DNA of 64,000 nt from Sulfurisoma sp. (GTDB taxonomy: Bacteria; Pseudomonadota; Gammaproteobacteria; Burkholderiales; Rhodocyclaceae): assembly GCA_030691075.1 (NCBI GenBank), contig JAUYFI010000184.1:1-64000 (forward strand), given 5' to 3'. Shown in pieces: positions 10,816-19,032 of the stretch; the stretch's first letter is position 1; every line of letters starts with the position of its first letter. The notes under the pieces were generated by a model. That model worked only from the letters and a program-made list of their open reading frames with translations, did not search any database and was not told where the DNA came from. The position numbers and the translations under genes are program-made.

Positions 10816-11454
10816 TCATCCCCACCCGCCCCAGAGAAAGGGCAGGATCAGCGCGGTGGTGAGCAGCATGAAGGGCAGCATGACCCAGAACAGGCGCCAC
10901 GATAGCGCGGCCGATGCACCGTGCGGCCAGTCGGGTTCCATGAAGGCGAAGCTGACGCCGTGCCCCGGCCGCCACTCAAGATTCCAGAGCATTCCCGCCA
11001 GCAGATAGAGGATGGACGAGGCCTTGAGGTTGGCCCACCATGTCAGCGGATAAACGCCGTCGCGCAGGAGCAGGTAGAGGTCGTAGCACCAACTCGCCGA
11101 GAACAGCATCAGGCACAGCGCGACATAAATCGCCGCAGCCGTTTCGCGGCCCTTCGCCGTGCGATAGAAGATGCCGGTCGCCCAGGGCGCCGTGGCGAAT
11201 GTCAGCGCGGACATGAGGAAGGCATCGAAGTAGTCCCAGGTGGGGTCGCCCGTCCATGGCGCGATGACCGTCATGCCGGTCGCGGCGACGGCGAAGGTGC
11301 CGAGCTTCCACGGCTGGGCGAGGAAGCGGCGGTAGCCGGCCGTGAGCAGGCTGAAGTGCCGCGGGCGCATCGCGAGCATGGCTGCCGCGGCGATGCTCGC
11401 CGCGATCCAGAAAACCAGGTAGCCGACGAAGAACGGTTCGAGCCGGAGAGGCAT
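10816..11454 (-). CDS. Polytopic inner-membrane protein of unknown function
   Basis: I do not recognise a family with certainty. The 212-residue product has about five hydrophobic segments, roughly residues 8-28, 50-66, 75-92, 106-128 and 184-205, joined by short loops rich in Trp, Arg and aromatic residues. It ends FLWGGWG. It follows another membrane protein gene on the same strand after 15 bases, so the two are probably co-transcribed. There are no catalytic motifs and no signal for a transport family. Confidence 0.7.
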   Translation of the reverse strand: MPLRLEPFFVGYLVFWIAASIAAAAMLAMRPRHFSLLTAGYRRFLAQPWKLGTFAVAATGMTVIAPWTGDPTWDYFDAFLMSALTFATAPWATGIFYRTAKGRETAAAIYVALCLMLFSASWCYDLYLLLRDGVYPLTWWANLKASSILYLLAGMLWNLEWRPGHGVSFAFMEPDWPHGASAALSWRLFWVMLPFMLLTTALILPFLWGGWG

Positions 11455-11469
11455 GGGCAGCCGCGACGC

Positions 11470-11952
11470 TCAGTCGAGCGTGCTCCATTTCTTCGACTGG
11501 CAGGTATAGACCCGGCGGCCGAAGGGAGGGACCGCGACCCAACTCAGCATGCACTCGCGTCCGCTGTCGAGGCCGCGATAGGTGAAGGATTCCACCGTGA
11601 GCGAATACTTGGCGGGAGGGACGGCGTCCAGGTAGGCGGGAATCAGGTCGGTGAGTCGCGCGGGGTAAGTGCCCCGGCTCTGGTGAAAGCGCTCGATCGC
11701 CTGGACGATCCTGTCCGCGTTCGCCTGCGCCATCGATGTCTGCACCGAGGCATTGACCGCCACCAGCATCAGGGTCAGTGCGGGCGCTATCAGCCGCGCG
11801 AGCGCGACTCGCCATCCGGGCCGGCGGCGAAGGCTGGCCACTGCGCTGGCCAGGAGCCAGAGCGGGCAGATCAGCGCGGAAAAAATGAAGCTGGCGAAGA
11901 TGCCGGCATCGATGACAAGCAGGACGCCTGCCCAGATGAGGCTGCGGCGCAT
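11470..11952 (-). CDS. Membrane protein with pseudopilin-like C-terminal region
   Basis: A 160-residue product with two or three hydrophobic segments (residues 6-40 and 52-70). The exported tail reads ADRIVQAIERFHQSRGTYPARL then DLIPAYLDAVPPAKYSL. This pattern (helix, GxYP, leucine-proline spacing) is like the region after the N-terminal helix of GspG-type pseudopilins, though the prepilin cleavage site is absent. The function is unknown. The gene is likely the first of a two-gene unit with the membrane protein downstream. Confidence 0.65.
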   Translation of the reverse strand: MRRSLIWAGVLLVIDAGIFASFIFSALICPLWLLASAVASLRRRPGWRVALARLIAPALTLMLVAVNASVQTSMAQANADRIVQAIERFHQSRGTYPARLTDLIPAYLDAVPPAKYSLTVESFTYRGLDSGRECMLSWVAVPPFGRRVYTCQSKKWSTLD

Positions 11953-12029
11953 GGCGACTACCTCCCCGGCAAATTAGACGTGACCTGCCGGGGGAATGCA
12001 AGCGTCGGCGGGTGGGCCTGCCGCGGAGC

Positions 12030-12671
12030 CTAGCCGGGTTGCGGGCCGCCGAGCACGTCGCGCAGCGCATGGCACCAGATGACGGTCAGATGCGCCAGCG
12101 CGGCGTGGAAGGGGTGCGCGGCGCGGGCGGCGACGCGCGCGGCGAAGTCGGGCAGCCAGCGCAGCAGGTGGGCGTCCATCATCCCGGCGAGGTCCGCCGG
12201 CGGAAAGTCGGCGCTGGCGGCACGGCGCAACATGCGGGCGATGTACTGCAACTGCAGCACGAGGTGGTCGTCGGGTCGCTTGCGCCAGTTTTCGGCGGCG
12301 AGGCCGGCAGCCTGGTAGATTTCGCGCAACTCGAACATCGGCTGCTGGCAGGCGATGTGGTCCTGGTCGAGCCAGACCGATTCGGCGGGCGAGGCGCCGT
12401 AGGCGCCGGTGAGGTAGATCGCCGCGTACTCGACGGCAAGCGCGTCGAGGTCGGCGGCTTGCGGCGGGTTCGGGATGCTGCTCAGCGCGGCGCGCATTGC
12501 CGCCCAGGCATCCACGGCCTCGGCGCTTGGCGGCAGCAGCGCCAGATTGTCGGGAAAGCCGACCTCGCGCAGGGCGGCGATGGTCGCGGCGTCGAGCTCG
12601 CGGTCGTGCAGCCGCGCCAGCGTCTCCGCATCGTCCGCCAGCTCGGCCAGTGCTTCGGTCGGCGCCCTCAA
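12030..12671 (-). CDS. TorD/DmsD-family molybdoenzyme chaperone
   Basis: Cytoplasmic maturation chaperone of 213 residues for Tat-exported molybdoenzymes. Family features are the all-helical composition, the EYAAIYLTGAYGASPAESVWLD segment near residues 80-101 (YxxLF...PYESV-like) and the late WCHAL. The start is TTG at 12671, overlapping the stop of the 4Fe-4S subunit gene by four bases (TTGA). It is the last gene of the reductase operon, which points to the catalytic subunit encoded at 13684 as its client. A copy of the dispersed repeat forms part of its coding sequence (RRAASADF). Confidence 0.85.
   Translation of the reverse strand: MRAPTEALAELADDAETLARLHDRELDAATIAALREVGFPDNLALLPPSAEAVDAWAAMRAALSSIPNPPQAADLDALAVEYAAIYLTGAYGASPAESVWLDQDHIACQQPMFELREIYQAAGLAAENWRKRPDDHLVLQLQYIARMLRRAASADFPPADLAGMMDAHLLRWLPDFAARVAARAAHPFHAALAHLTVIWCHALRDVLGGPQPG
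12202..12227 (+). repeat. Dispersed short repeat, copy 4 (inside the TorD-like gene)
   Basis: GGAAA followed by GTCGGCGCTGGCGGCACGG. It lies antisense to the host gene and is translated there as RRAASADF. Confidence 0.75.
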
Positions 12672-13333
12672 TCGACCCTGCCCTTGCCGTGGGGCACGAA
12701 AGCGATGGACGGGGTAGTCAGTTCCGGATTGGCCATGTTCTTTACCCGGCGCACGGGCTTGTCGTTAGGGCCGATGGCCTTGGTTTCGTGGGTGCCGGCC
12801 CAGAGCTTGTCGATGGGGCCGATGTCCAGCACGCGCATCATGCAGGCCATGACGCAGTAGGGCTTGCGTCCGGCCTCGATCTCGTCGACGCACATGTTGC
12901 ACTTCTTGACGATCTGCTCGGTGGGATCCCATTGCGGCGCGCCGTAGGGGCAGGCGGCCTCGCACCTGCGGCAGCCAATGCACAGGGTGCTGTCGATGTC
13001 GACGATGCCGTCGGTCTCGCGCTTCCAGATCGCGCCGGTGGGGCAGGTCGGCAGGCAGGCGGGTTCGGCGCAGTGGTTGCAGCTCATGTTCACCTTGTAG
13101 GCGAACACGTCGGGGTAATGCCCGCCCTCGACATACATGACGCGGCGGAAACGCGGCCCCGGCGGCAGGCCGTTCTTGTCCTTGCAGGCGATTTCGCAGG
13201 CGCGGCAGCCGATGCAATCGACATTGTGGTGCACGAAGCCGATCTGCACCGCCGGCTTCACCGGCTCGCGGGTCTGCGCCACCTTGCGCTTGAGGGCGGC
13301 CTTGACCTGTTTCATGTCGAGTTTTTTGGCCAT
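12668..13333 (-). CDS. Four-cluster 4Fe-4S electron-transfer subunit (DmsB/PsrB type)
   Basis: Electron-transfer partner of the molybdoenzyme, 221 residues. Sixteen cysteines fall in four groups: CIGCRACEIAC near residue 40, CNHCAEPACLPTC near 84, CIGCRRCEAAC near 118 and CNMC...CVMAC near 145-161, enough for four cubane clusters. It has no signal peptide, as expected of a subunit exported together with a Tat-signal partner. It is encoded 350 bases downstream of the catalytic gene, and its stop overlaps the chaperone gene start. The N-terminal ~30 residues are a lysine-rich extension. Confidence 0.9.
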   Translation of the reverse strand: MAKKLDMKQVKAALKRKVAQTREPVKPAVQIGFVHHNVDCIGCRACEIACKDKNGLPPGPRFRRVMYVEGGHYPDVFAYKVNMSCNHCAEPACLPTCPTGAIWKRETDGIVDIDSTLCIGCRRCEAACPYGAPQWDPTEQIVKKCNMCVDEIEAGRKPYCVMACMMRVLDIGPIDKLWAGTHETKAIGPNDKPVRRVKNMANPELTTPSIAFVPHGKGRVD

Positions 13334-13683
13334 GTCAGTTGCCCCGTGGCGCCGTGCGCCATCCTCGTTGCATGAAACGTCTGATTTTCTCCAGGCCAGC
13401 GCGCGCCAAGGGTAGCGGGTGGCCGACGCTGCTCATGTCCCCCGGGCCGGGCTGCGCCCGGCCCTCCGCCTTTACTTCGCTACGTCGGCCACCCGCTACC
13501 CTTGGCGAAACACGCCGGTGCTGCTTGGCCGCCAAATACCCACGGGGTCTCCGGATCGGAATGGTGGGGTGCTCTGCGCAGCGAAGTAAAGGAGGAGGCG
13601 ACGGCCGAAGGCCGGCGCCGGGGGACATGAGCAGCGCAGAGCACCCCGCCGTTCCGATCGAGCACCAAATGTCGAATTTCATC
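13334..13683. repeat. Non-coding spacer with two opposed stem-loop elements
   Basis: This 350-base gap inside the reductase operon holds two large stem-loops. The first has perfectly complementary 24-bp arms at 13405-13428 and 13483-13506. The second has 26-bp arms at 13554-13579 and 13634-13659, complementary except for two pairs that become G-U in the plus-strand RNA. Both enclose exactly 54 bases. The two enclosed segments are inverted copies of one another at their edges (GCTCATGTCCCCCGG...TTTACTTCGC) and each carries its own inner hairpin. The arm sequences of the two loops are unrelated. No ORF is credible here. Confidence 0.85.
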
Positions 13684-16242
13684 CTAGGTATCCCTGCGGA
13701 AAACAATCGAGCGCGCGGTGGCCAGCGAATCCCAGCCGGGGCGGTGCTCCAGCGTCGTCTTCTTCACGTCGACGAGAATGGTGTTGTAGGCGAAGGCGCC
13801 GGCCGGGCTCGGCTCGTCGGCGGTGAGGAAATCCGGGTTGCCGGCGCGATCGACGCCGTTCTGGTCGAGGTCCATCCACACGCCCTCGTGCAGCACCGCC
13901 ACGCCCGGCATGCAGCGTTCGGTGACGTAGGCCGGCACCACCACGCGGCCGCGCTCGTTCCACACCTCGACGACGTCGCCGGTGACGATGCCGAGCCGGC
14001 GCGCGTCGGAAGCGTTGAGCGTGATCTCCTGCTGGTAGGTCTCGCGCAGCCAGGGGATGTTGTTGAAGATCGAGTGGGTGCGCCAGCGCGGGTGCGGCGT
14101 GATGAGGTGGAAGGGGAACTGCTTGACCTTGGGATGGTTGAGCGATTCGAAGGGCTCGATCCATTTCGGGATGGCCGGTATCGAATATCCATATTGGGTC
14201 TTTGTCCAGTCCTTCACCTGCGCCAGCGTGGTCGAGAATATTTCGATTTTGCCCGAGGGCGTCTCGAACTTCTCGCCGTCCTCGATCTGGGCGCGGAAGG
14301 CGACCAGCGGCTGGTCGAACTTGAACTTGTAGACGCCGCGGCGCTTGAATTCTTCCCAGGACATCGTGACGTGCTGGTGGTCCTGCACCTTCTTCCAATA
14401 GGCGGCCAGATAGGCCTCGTCCACGGCGTCATCGTTGTCGAAATAGTCGCGCTCCGCGCGCGGGTTGTAGCGCTTGCCGAAGTCCTTGAGGCCGGGGTCG
14501 AGCTTCTCCAGGCGGTAGGCCAGCTCGGTGAAGATCTGGAAGTCGGTCTTGGACTCGCCCAGCGGGGCTATCGCCTTGGGCCGGTGGATGTAGTAGTGGC
14601 CCTTGTACCAGGGCAGGGCGACGTCGTGGCGCTCGAAGTGGGTGGCAATGGGCAGCAGCACGTCGGCCCACAGGCCCGAGGGCGTGATGGTCGAATCGGC
14701 GCAGACCACCAGTTCCAGTTTCTCGATGGCCTGGATTTCCTTGTTGATATTGGTGAGCTGGTTGAACCAGTCGGAACCGTGCCACCAGATGCCCTTGATG
14801 TTGGGAATCTTGCCGTCGAGTGCGTCGTCGCGCGGCCAGCAGCCGATTTCCTCGCGCTTGACATTTGGATAGTTGAGCACGCAGTGCGCCCAGCGGTCGG
14901 ACTTGATCGAGGCCCACCAGAGGTTGGCATTCTCGTCGTGGGGATAGGCCACGCTCTCGGCGTGCCAGCCCTTGCCGACGCCCTCGGCGCAACCGCCGAG
15001 GATGCCGATGTTGCCGGTCATCGCCTGCACCGCGGCGGCCATGCGGTTGTACTGCTCGCCGTAGGCGGCGCGGCCCGGCGCCCAGCTCGCCTTCAATGCC
15101 GCGGGCCGGGTGGTGGCGTACAGGCGCGCGAGCTTCTTGATGTCGGCGGCCTTGACGCCGCAGATATTCTCCGCCCACTCCGGGGTCTTGGGCGTGTTGT
15201 CGGATTTGCCGAGGATGTAGTCCTTGAAGTTCTCCTGCCCCTTGGCCCAGCCGGGCATCGTGCCTTCGTCCATGCCCTGGCAGAACTTGTCGATGAAGGC
15301 CTGGTCCTGCAGGTTCTCGCTGAAGATGACGTGCGCCATGCCGGCCAGCATGGCGGCGTCGGTGTTGGGCCGGATCGGGATCCACCAGGCGTCGTAGGTG
15401 GCGGCCGAATCGGTGTATTGCGGATCGATCAGCACGAACTTGCAGCCGTTCTGCTTGGCCATCCTCATGTAATAGAAGGTGTTGCCGCCGTGGAAGGTGT
15501 AGGCGGGATTCCAGCCCCACATGATGATGAGCTTGGAGTGGGCGAAGGCGTCGTCCTCGTTGCCGTCCTCGATGGTGCCGAAGGTCATGCGGCTGGAGAA
15601 CGTCGTGCCCTGATAACTGGGGACAGACCACGAATTCGTGCGGCAGCCGAACATGCCGAGGAAGCGCGCCAGCAGGCCCTCGATCTGGTCGGACTTGTGC
15701 AAGGCGCCGTAGGAAGTCCCCGCGTAGGCCTGGTCGAGCATCGCCGTGGGGCCGTAGTTCTTCTTCAGCTCGATCATTTTTTTCGCGATGTGGTCGAGCG
15801 CCTCGTTCCACGATACGCGCTTGAACTTGCCTTCGCCGCGCTTGCCCACGCGCAGCATCGGATAGAGCAGCCGTTCCGGCGAGTAGAGCCGCGCGCGGTA
15901 GGAGCGGCCGCGCAGGCAGGCGCGCAGCTGCGGTTCATCAAAGGTGTCCTTGCCGAAGGAACCGTTCTCCTGGTAGCGGCCGTCGTCGGTGGAAAGGCGC
16001 ACGATGACGTCGCCCTTCTTGTGCGCGACCAGCATGTGGCGCGAACCGCAGTTGTGGTCGCAACTGGTGACGACGGTGGTGAGCTGGTCGTCGGTCAAGT
16101 GGGGTTCGTAGGCGAAGGCCTGGGCCTCCTTCTTCTGCGTGGCCATTTCGACCAGGCCGCCGGCGGCGGAGAGCGCGGCGCCGGCCGCGGCGGTCTTCAT
16201 GAAGCTGCGGCGCTTGGGGTTGAGGATATCGGCCGGATTCAT
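13684..16242 (-). CDS. Tat-exported molybdopterin oxidoreductase, DMSO-reductase family catalytic subunit
   Basis: Catalytic subunit of 852 residues, binding a bis-molybdopterin guanine dinucleotide cofactor. A Tat signal is present (RRSFMKTAAAGAAL, residues 11-24). The FeS motif reads CDHNCGSRH then QLRACLRGRS: the third ligand position, normally Cys in DmsA-like enzymes, is His (codon CAC). The segment before MTFGTIEDGN aligns with the DmsA serine-ligand region, so PSYQG may hold the molybdenum ligand (inference). The operon supplies a pentaheme cytochrome, a 4Fe-4S subunit and a chaperone but no NrfD/DmsC anchor. The substrate is unknown; DMSO, sulfur-oxyanion or other reductases are all possible. 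Confidence 0.88.
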   Translation of the reverse strand: MNPADILNPKRRSFMKTAAAGAALSAAGGLVEMATQKKEAQAFAYEPHLTDDQLTTVVTSCDHNCGSRHMLVAHKKGDVIVRLSTDDGRYQENGSFGKDTFDEPQLRACLRGRSYRARLYSPERLLYPMLRVGKRGEGKFKRVSWNEALDHIAKKMIELKKNYGPTAMLDQAYAGTSYGALHKSDQIEGLLARFLGMFGCRTNSWSVPSYQGTTFSSRMTFGTIEDGNEDDAFAHSKLIIMWGWNPAYTFHGGNTFYYMRMAKQNGCKFVLIDPQYTDSAATYDAWWIPIRPNTDAAMLAGMAHVIFSENLQDQAFIDKFCQGMDEGTMPGWAKGQENFKDYILGKSDNTPKTPEWAENICGVKAADIKKLARLYATTRPAALKASWAPGRAAYGEQYNRMAAAVQAMTGNIGILGGCAEGVGKGWHAESVAYPHDENANLWWASIKSDRWAHCVLNYPNVKREEIGCWPRDDALDGKIPNIKGIWWHGSDWFNQLTNINKEIQAIEKLELVVCADSTITPSGLWADVLLPIATHFERHDVALPWYKGHYYIHRPKAIAPLGESKTDFQIFTELAYRLEKLDPGLKDFGKRYNPRAERDYFDNDDAVDEAYLAAYWKKVQDHQHVTMSWEEFKRRGVYKFKFDQPLVAFRAQIEDGEKFETPSGKIEIFSTTLAQVKDWTKTQYGYSIPAIPKWIEPFESLNHPKVKQFPFHLITPHPRWRTHSIFNNIPWLRETYQQEITLNASDARRLGIVTGDVVEVWNERGRVVVPAYVTERCMPGVAVLHEGVWMDLDQNGVDRAGNPDFLTADEPSPAGAFAYNTILVDVKKTTLEHRPGWDSLATARSIVFRRDT

Positions 16243-16260
16243 TCAGAAACCCCTGTTTGA

Positions 16261-16388
16261 ACCACGAAGACACGAAGGGCACGAAGGAATTCCTGGAAAT
16301 CGAATCGGCAGAGCCGCGTGCCGGCAAGACGACACAAGATTTCTTCCAGGCCTTTCGTCTTTCTTCGCGCCCTTCGTGTCTTCGTGGT
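16261..16388. mobile_element. 128-bp palindromic MITE/REP-like element
   Basis: The terminal arms 16261-16286 and 16363-16388 are inverted repeats matching in 25 of 26 positions (ACCACGAAGACACGAAGG type). Further inward, CCTGGAAATC and GATTTCTTCCAGG continue the pairing. It has no coding capacity. It sits between the cytochrome and catalytic genes of the reductase operon, where a transcript would fold into a long hairpin. Confidence 0.8.
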
Positions 16389-16406
16389 GAAAAACCTTTC
16401 GCCCGT

Positions 16407-17225
16407 TCATTTCAGGAACCTCATTTCGGAGTGCCGGGGCCGCAGGCGGGCCCACTCGGGCGTGCCTTCGGGCATGCCGGGCCACGGGTTGCGGGCGTAG
16501 GGATAGGCGATGCGGTACCACGGGCGCCCGCCGTGGCAGCCATGGCAGACGTCGCCGCCGGTTTTCTCTGCCGCTCCGGCCTTTTCGATGGCCTCGGCGT
16601 TGAGGTAATTTACCTGATGGCGATTGCCGCGGATCGCGGCGTGGCAGGACAGGCAGTTGTTCTGGAAGGTATCCCGGATTTCATGCCAGGGGCCGGAGAG
16701 GCCGGTCATGATCTGCCAGGGCATCTGGCCGTGGCACTTGAGGCAACTGGCCTCGGGGTTGACCTGCTTTCTCAGGGTGAAGCCATTGTCACTTTGCGGC
16801 GGGGACGTCGCCGAGGCGCCCGGCGCCTCCTCGCGCGGATCGTGGCCTTCGTGGCAGGTGTTGCACTTGAGGTTCATCAGCTGCTTCGCCAGCGGCGTGA
16901 CGAGATGGCGGCGATGGAAGGTGTCCTGCTCGCCCTGGTAGGTGGAGACCTGCTGGTACCCGGCCTTGCTGTCGGCGGCCTTGACGCCGGCCGGCGACAC
17001 CGCGCGAACCTTGTCGCTCAACACCTCCTGGTGGCAGGCGAGGCATTGCGCGTCGGTGGCGTTCTCGATGGCCGGCTTGAAGTGCAGCGGGCTATACATG
17101 GTGCGCAGGTGTTGTCCGGCGCGGTCGCCGGCGTTCGCCACGGCCAAGGTCTGCGCGCCGCCGCCGTTCAACACTCCCCATGCGGAGGCGATGACCACCG
17201 CCGCAACAAGTATCCATCTCGGCAT
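16407..17225 (-). CDS. Periplasmic pentaheme c-type cytochrome
   Basis: A 272-residue exported cytochrome with five CxxCH haem sites: CLACH, CNTCH, CLKCH, CLSCH and CHGCH. The start MPRWILVAAVV (17225) gives a clear signal peptide of about 24 residues; an ATG 11 codons upstream is less likely. The C-terminal part (GGRPWYRIAYPYARNPWPGMP) is Pro/Trp-rich after the last haem. It is the first gene of the molybdoenzyme operon and is likely the direct electron donor or acceptor, replacing the missing membrane anchor. An FNR-like palindrome lies about 75 bases upstream. Confidence 0.88.
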   Translation of the reverse strand: MPRWILVAAVVIASAWGVLNGGGAQTLAVANAGDRAGQHLRTMYSPLHFKPAIENATDAQCLACHQEVLSDKVRAVSPAGVKAADSKAGYQQVSTYQGEQDTFHRRHLVTPLAKQLMNLKCNTCHEGHDPREEAPGASATSPPQSDNGFTLRKQVNPEASCLKCHGQMPWQIMTGLSGPWHEIRDTFQNNCLSCHAAIRGNRHQVNYLNAEAIEKAGAAEKTGGDVCHGCHGGRPWYRIAYPYARNPWPGMPEGTPEWARLRPRHSEMRFLK

Positions 17226-17293
17226 GTTCGCACTCTCTCGACGGGTGGCCCGGAACATCGCCGCCCAGTCTGCCCCGTCGGCGGGGCGAGTTA

Positions 17294-17307
17294 TTGACCT
17301 AGGTCAG
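17294..17307. promoter_or_regulatory. FNR/ANR-like site upstream of the reductase operon
   Basis: TTGACCTAGGTCAG is a near-palindrome resembling TTGAT-N4-ATCAA. It is centred about 75 bases before the cytochrome start and overlaps the stop codon of the lipoprotein gene. A site at -41.5 would put the transcript start near 17259. This suggests induction without oxygen. Confidence 0.55.
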
Positions 17308-17724
17308 TCGGACGTTGCGGCGCAGCAAGGCGGTCTTCTTGCCCTTGGCGGGGGCTTTCACGTCGGTCTTGTCACCCGGCGGGGCGGCTGCCTTGTTGGT
17401 GGCCTTGCCGGCTGCATCGCCGGTCTTTTCCGTCGCCGTCGCCTTCGGCTCGGCTTCGTCGGGTTCGGACTTGACCGTGTCGATCTTGTTCTCGCGCATG
17501 TAGCCGTCCATCTCGCGCCAGCCGGCGAAAATGGCGGCTTTGGACGACTTCTTGTTTATGGCATAGCAATCCTCCAGTCCGCGCCCGGAGTGGCGGCAGG
17601 CACTGCCGACGGCGCGACCTTCGGCGTCCTGCTTTTCGGCGACCTTGACGGGGTCGTCGATGCCGAGCTGCTCGCAGGCCGCCAGCGCGAAGGGGATGAG
17701 GAGGAAAAGAATCGTGCGGTTCAT
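17299..17724 (-). CDS. Small predicted lipoprotein
   Basis: A 141-residue product with a lipoprotein signal: residues 1-16 are hydrophobic, ending FALAAC, with Cys17 as lipidation site. The middle holds two further cysteines (SACRHSGRGLEDCYAINKK), conserved-looking and possibly a disulfide. The last 60 residues are Lys/Ala/Pro-rich and low complexity. Similar small lipoproteins are common in betaproteobacteria but I know no function. It is transcribed in the same direction as the reductase operon, directly upstream of it. Confidence 0.75.
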   Translation of the reverse strand: MNRTILFLLIPFALAACEQLGIDDPVKVAEKQDAEGRAVGSACRHSGRGLEDCYAINKKSSKAAIFAGWREMDGYMRENKIDTVKSEPDEAEPKATATEKTGDAAGKATNKAAAPPGDKTDVKAPAKGKKTALLRRNVRLT

Positions 17725-17779
17725 GGACAGTGCTTGAAGGCTATGCCGAACCCATTCTACGGCAGGAGCCGTAAAAGCT

Positions 17780-18952
17780 TTAGCCCGAAAAGGCCGCGAT
17801 GCCGGTCTGGGCGCGACCCAGGGTCAGGGCGTGGATGTCGTGGGTGCCCTCGTAGGTATTGACGACTTCGAGATTCAGCATGTGGCGCACGACGTGATAT
17901 TCGTCGGAAATGCCGTTGCCGCCATGCATGTCGCGCGCCATCCGGGCGATATCGAGGGCCTTGCCGCAGTTGTTGCGCTTCATGAGCGAGGTCATCTCGG
18001 GCGCGTCCTTGCCCGCGTCCTTGAGCCGGCCGAGGCGCAATGCCCCCTGCAGGCCCAGCGCGATCTCGGTCTGCATATCGGCGAGCTTCTTCTGGATCAG
18101 TTGGTTGGCGGCGAGCGGCCGGCCGAACTGGCGCCTCGAGAGCGCGTACTGGCGTGCGCGGAACCAGCAGTCCTCGGCGGCGCCCATCGCGCCCCAGGCG
18201 ATGCCATATCGCGCCGAGTCGAGGCAGCCGAGCGGGCCCTTGAGACCTTCGACGCCGGGCAGCAGGTTCTCCTCGGGGCAAAACACCGCGTCCATCACGA
18301 TCTCGCCGGTGGTTGAGGCGCGCAGGCCCATCTTGCCGTGGATGACCGGGGCCGACAGGCCCTTCCAGCCCTTCTCGAGGATGAAGCCGCGGATCTTTCC
18401 ATCGTCACACTTCGCCCAGACGATAAAGATGTCGGCGAATGGCGAGTTGGAGATCCACATCTTGGCGCCCGAGAGCCGCCAGCCGCCGGCCACCGGTTTC
18501 GCCTGCGTTTCCATCGCGCCGGGGTCGGAGCCGACGTTGGGTTCGGTGAGGCCGAAGCAGCCGATCAGCTCGCCCGTGGCGAGCTTCGGCAGGTATTTTT
18601 CCTTCTGGGCGTCCGAGCCGTAGGCATTGATCGGATGCATGACCAGCGAGGATTGAACGCTCATCATCGACCGGTAGCCGGAATCGACGCGCTCGACTTC
18701 GCGCGCGATCAGGCCGTAGCTGACATAGTTCACGCCGGCGCAGCCGTGGCCGTGGATTTGCGGTCCGAGCAGACCGAGTTCGCCCATCTCGCGGAAGATT
18801 CCCGGATCGGCCCGCTCGTGGCGGAAGGCTTCGAGGATGCGCGGCTGCAGCCGTTCCTGGGCGTAGGAACGGGCGGCATCGCGTACCAAGCGTTCGTCCG
18901 CGGAGATCTGGTCGTCGAGCAGCAGCGGGTCGTCCCATTGAAATCGGCTCAT
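17780..18952 (-). CDS. gcdH: Glutaryl-CoA dehydrogenase
   Basis: FAD-dependent acyl-CoA dehydrogenase that oxidatively decarboxylates glutaryl-CoA to crotonyl-CoA in lysine, tryptophan and anaerobic aromatic degradation. The 390-residue length is usual. Diagnostic are [15 protein letters not shown] near residue 140, [13 protein letters not shown] and the C-terminal [20 protein letters not shown]; the Glu in NTYEGTHD is the catalytic base position. The start MSRFQWDDP is preferred over upstream in-frame codons by similarity. A MarR regulator gene lies 80 bases upstream on the same strand, with a copy of the dispersed repeat between them. Confidence 0.93.
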   Translation of the reverse strand: MSRFQWDDPLLLDDQISADERLVRDAARSYAQERLQPRILEAFRHERADPGIFREMGELGLLGPQIHGHGCAGVNYVSYGLIAREVERVDSGYRSMMSVQSSLVMHPINAYGSDAQKEKYLPKLATGELIGCFGLTEPNVGSDPGAMETQAKPVAGGWRLSGAKMWISNSPFADIFIVWAKCDDGKIRGFILEKGWKGLSAPVIHGKMGLRASTTGEIVMDAVFCPEENLLPGVEGLKGPLGCLDSARYGIAWGAMGAAEDCWFRARQYALSRRQFGRPLAANQLIQKKLADMQTEIALGLQGALRLGRLKDAGKDAPEMTSLMKRNNCGKALDIARMARDMHGGNGISDEYHVVRHMLNLEVVNTYEGTHDIHALTLGRAQTGIAAFSG

Positions 18953-18984
18953 GGCGGCGGCGAAGCCCGGAGCCTTGCCGGCGA

Positions 18985-19008
18985 GGCGTACCGCCAGAGC
19001 CGACTTTT
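18985..19008 (-). repeat. Dispersed short repeat, copy 5 (marR-gcdH gap)
   Basis: On the minus strand, AAAAGTCGGC then TCTGGCGGTACG; two differences from the core besides the variable position. Lies between the marR stop and gcdH start. Confidence 0.55.
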
Positions 19009-19032
19009 CGCCGGGGCCGTCGGTGAGGTTCG

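Noticed and set aside
13339-16260. A 973-codon open frame on the plus strand opposite the molybdoenzyme gene
   Set aside because: The minus strand encodes a clear full-length molybdoenzyme with Tat signal and cofactor motifs. The long antisense frame is a by-product of high GC third positions and has Val/Gly/Arg-rich, motif-free translation.
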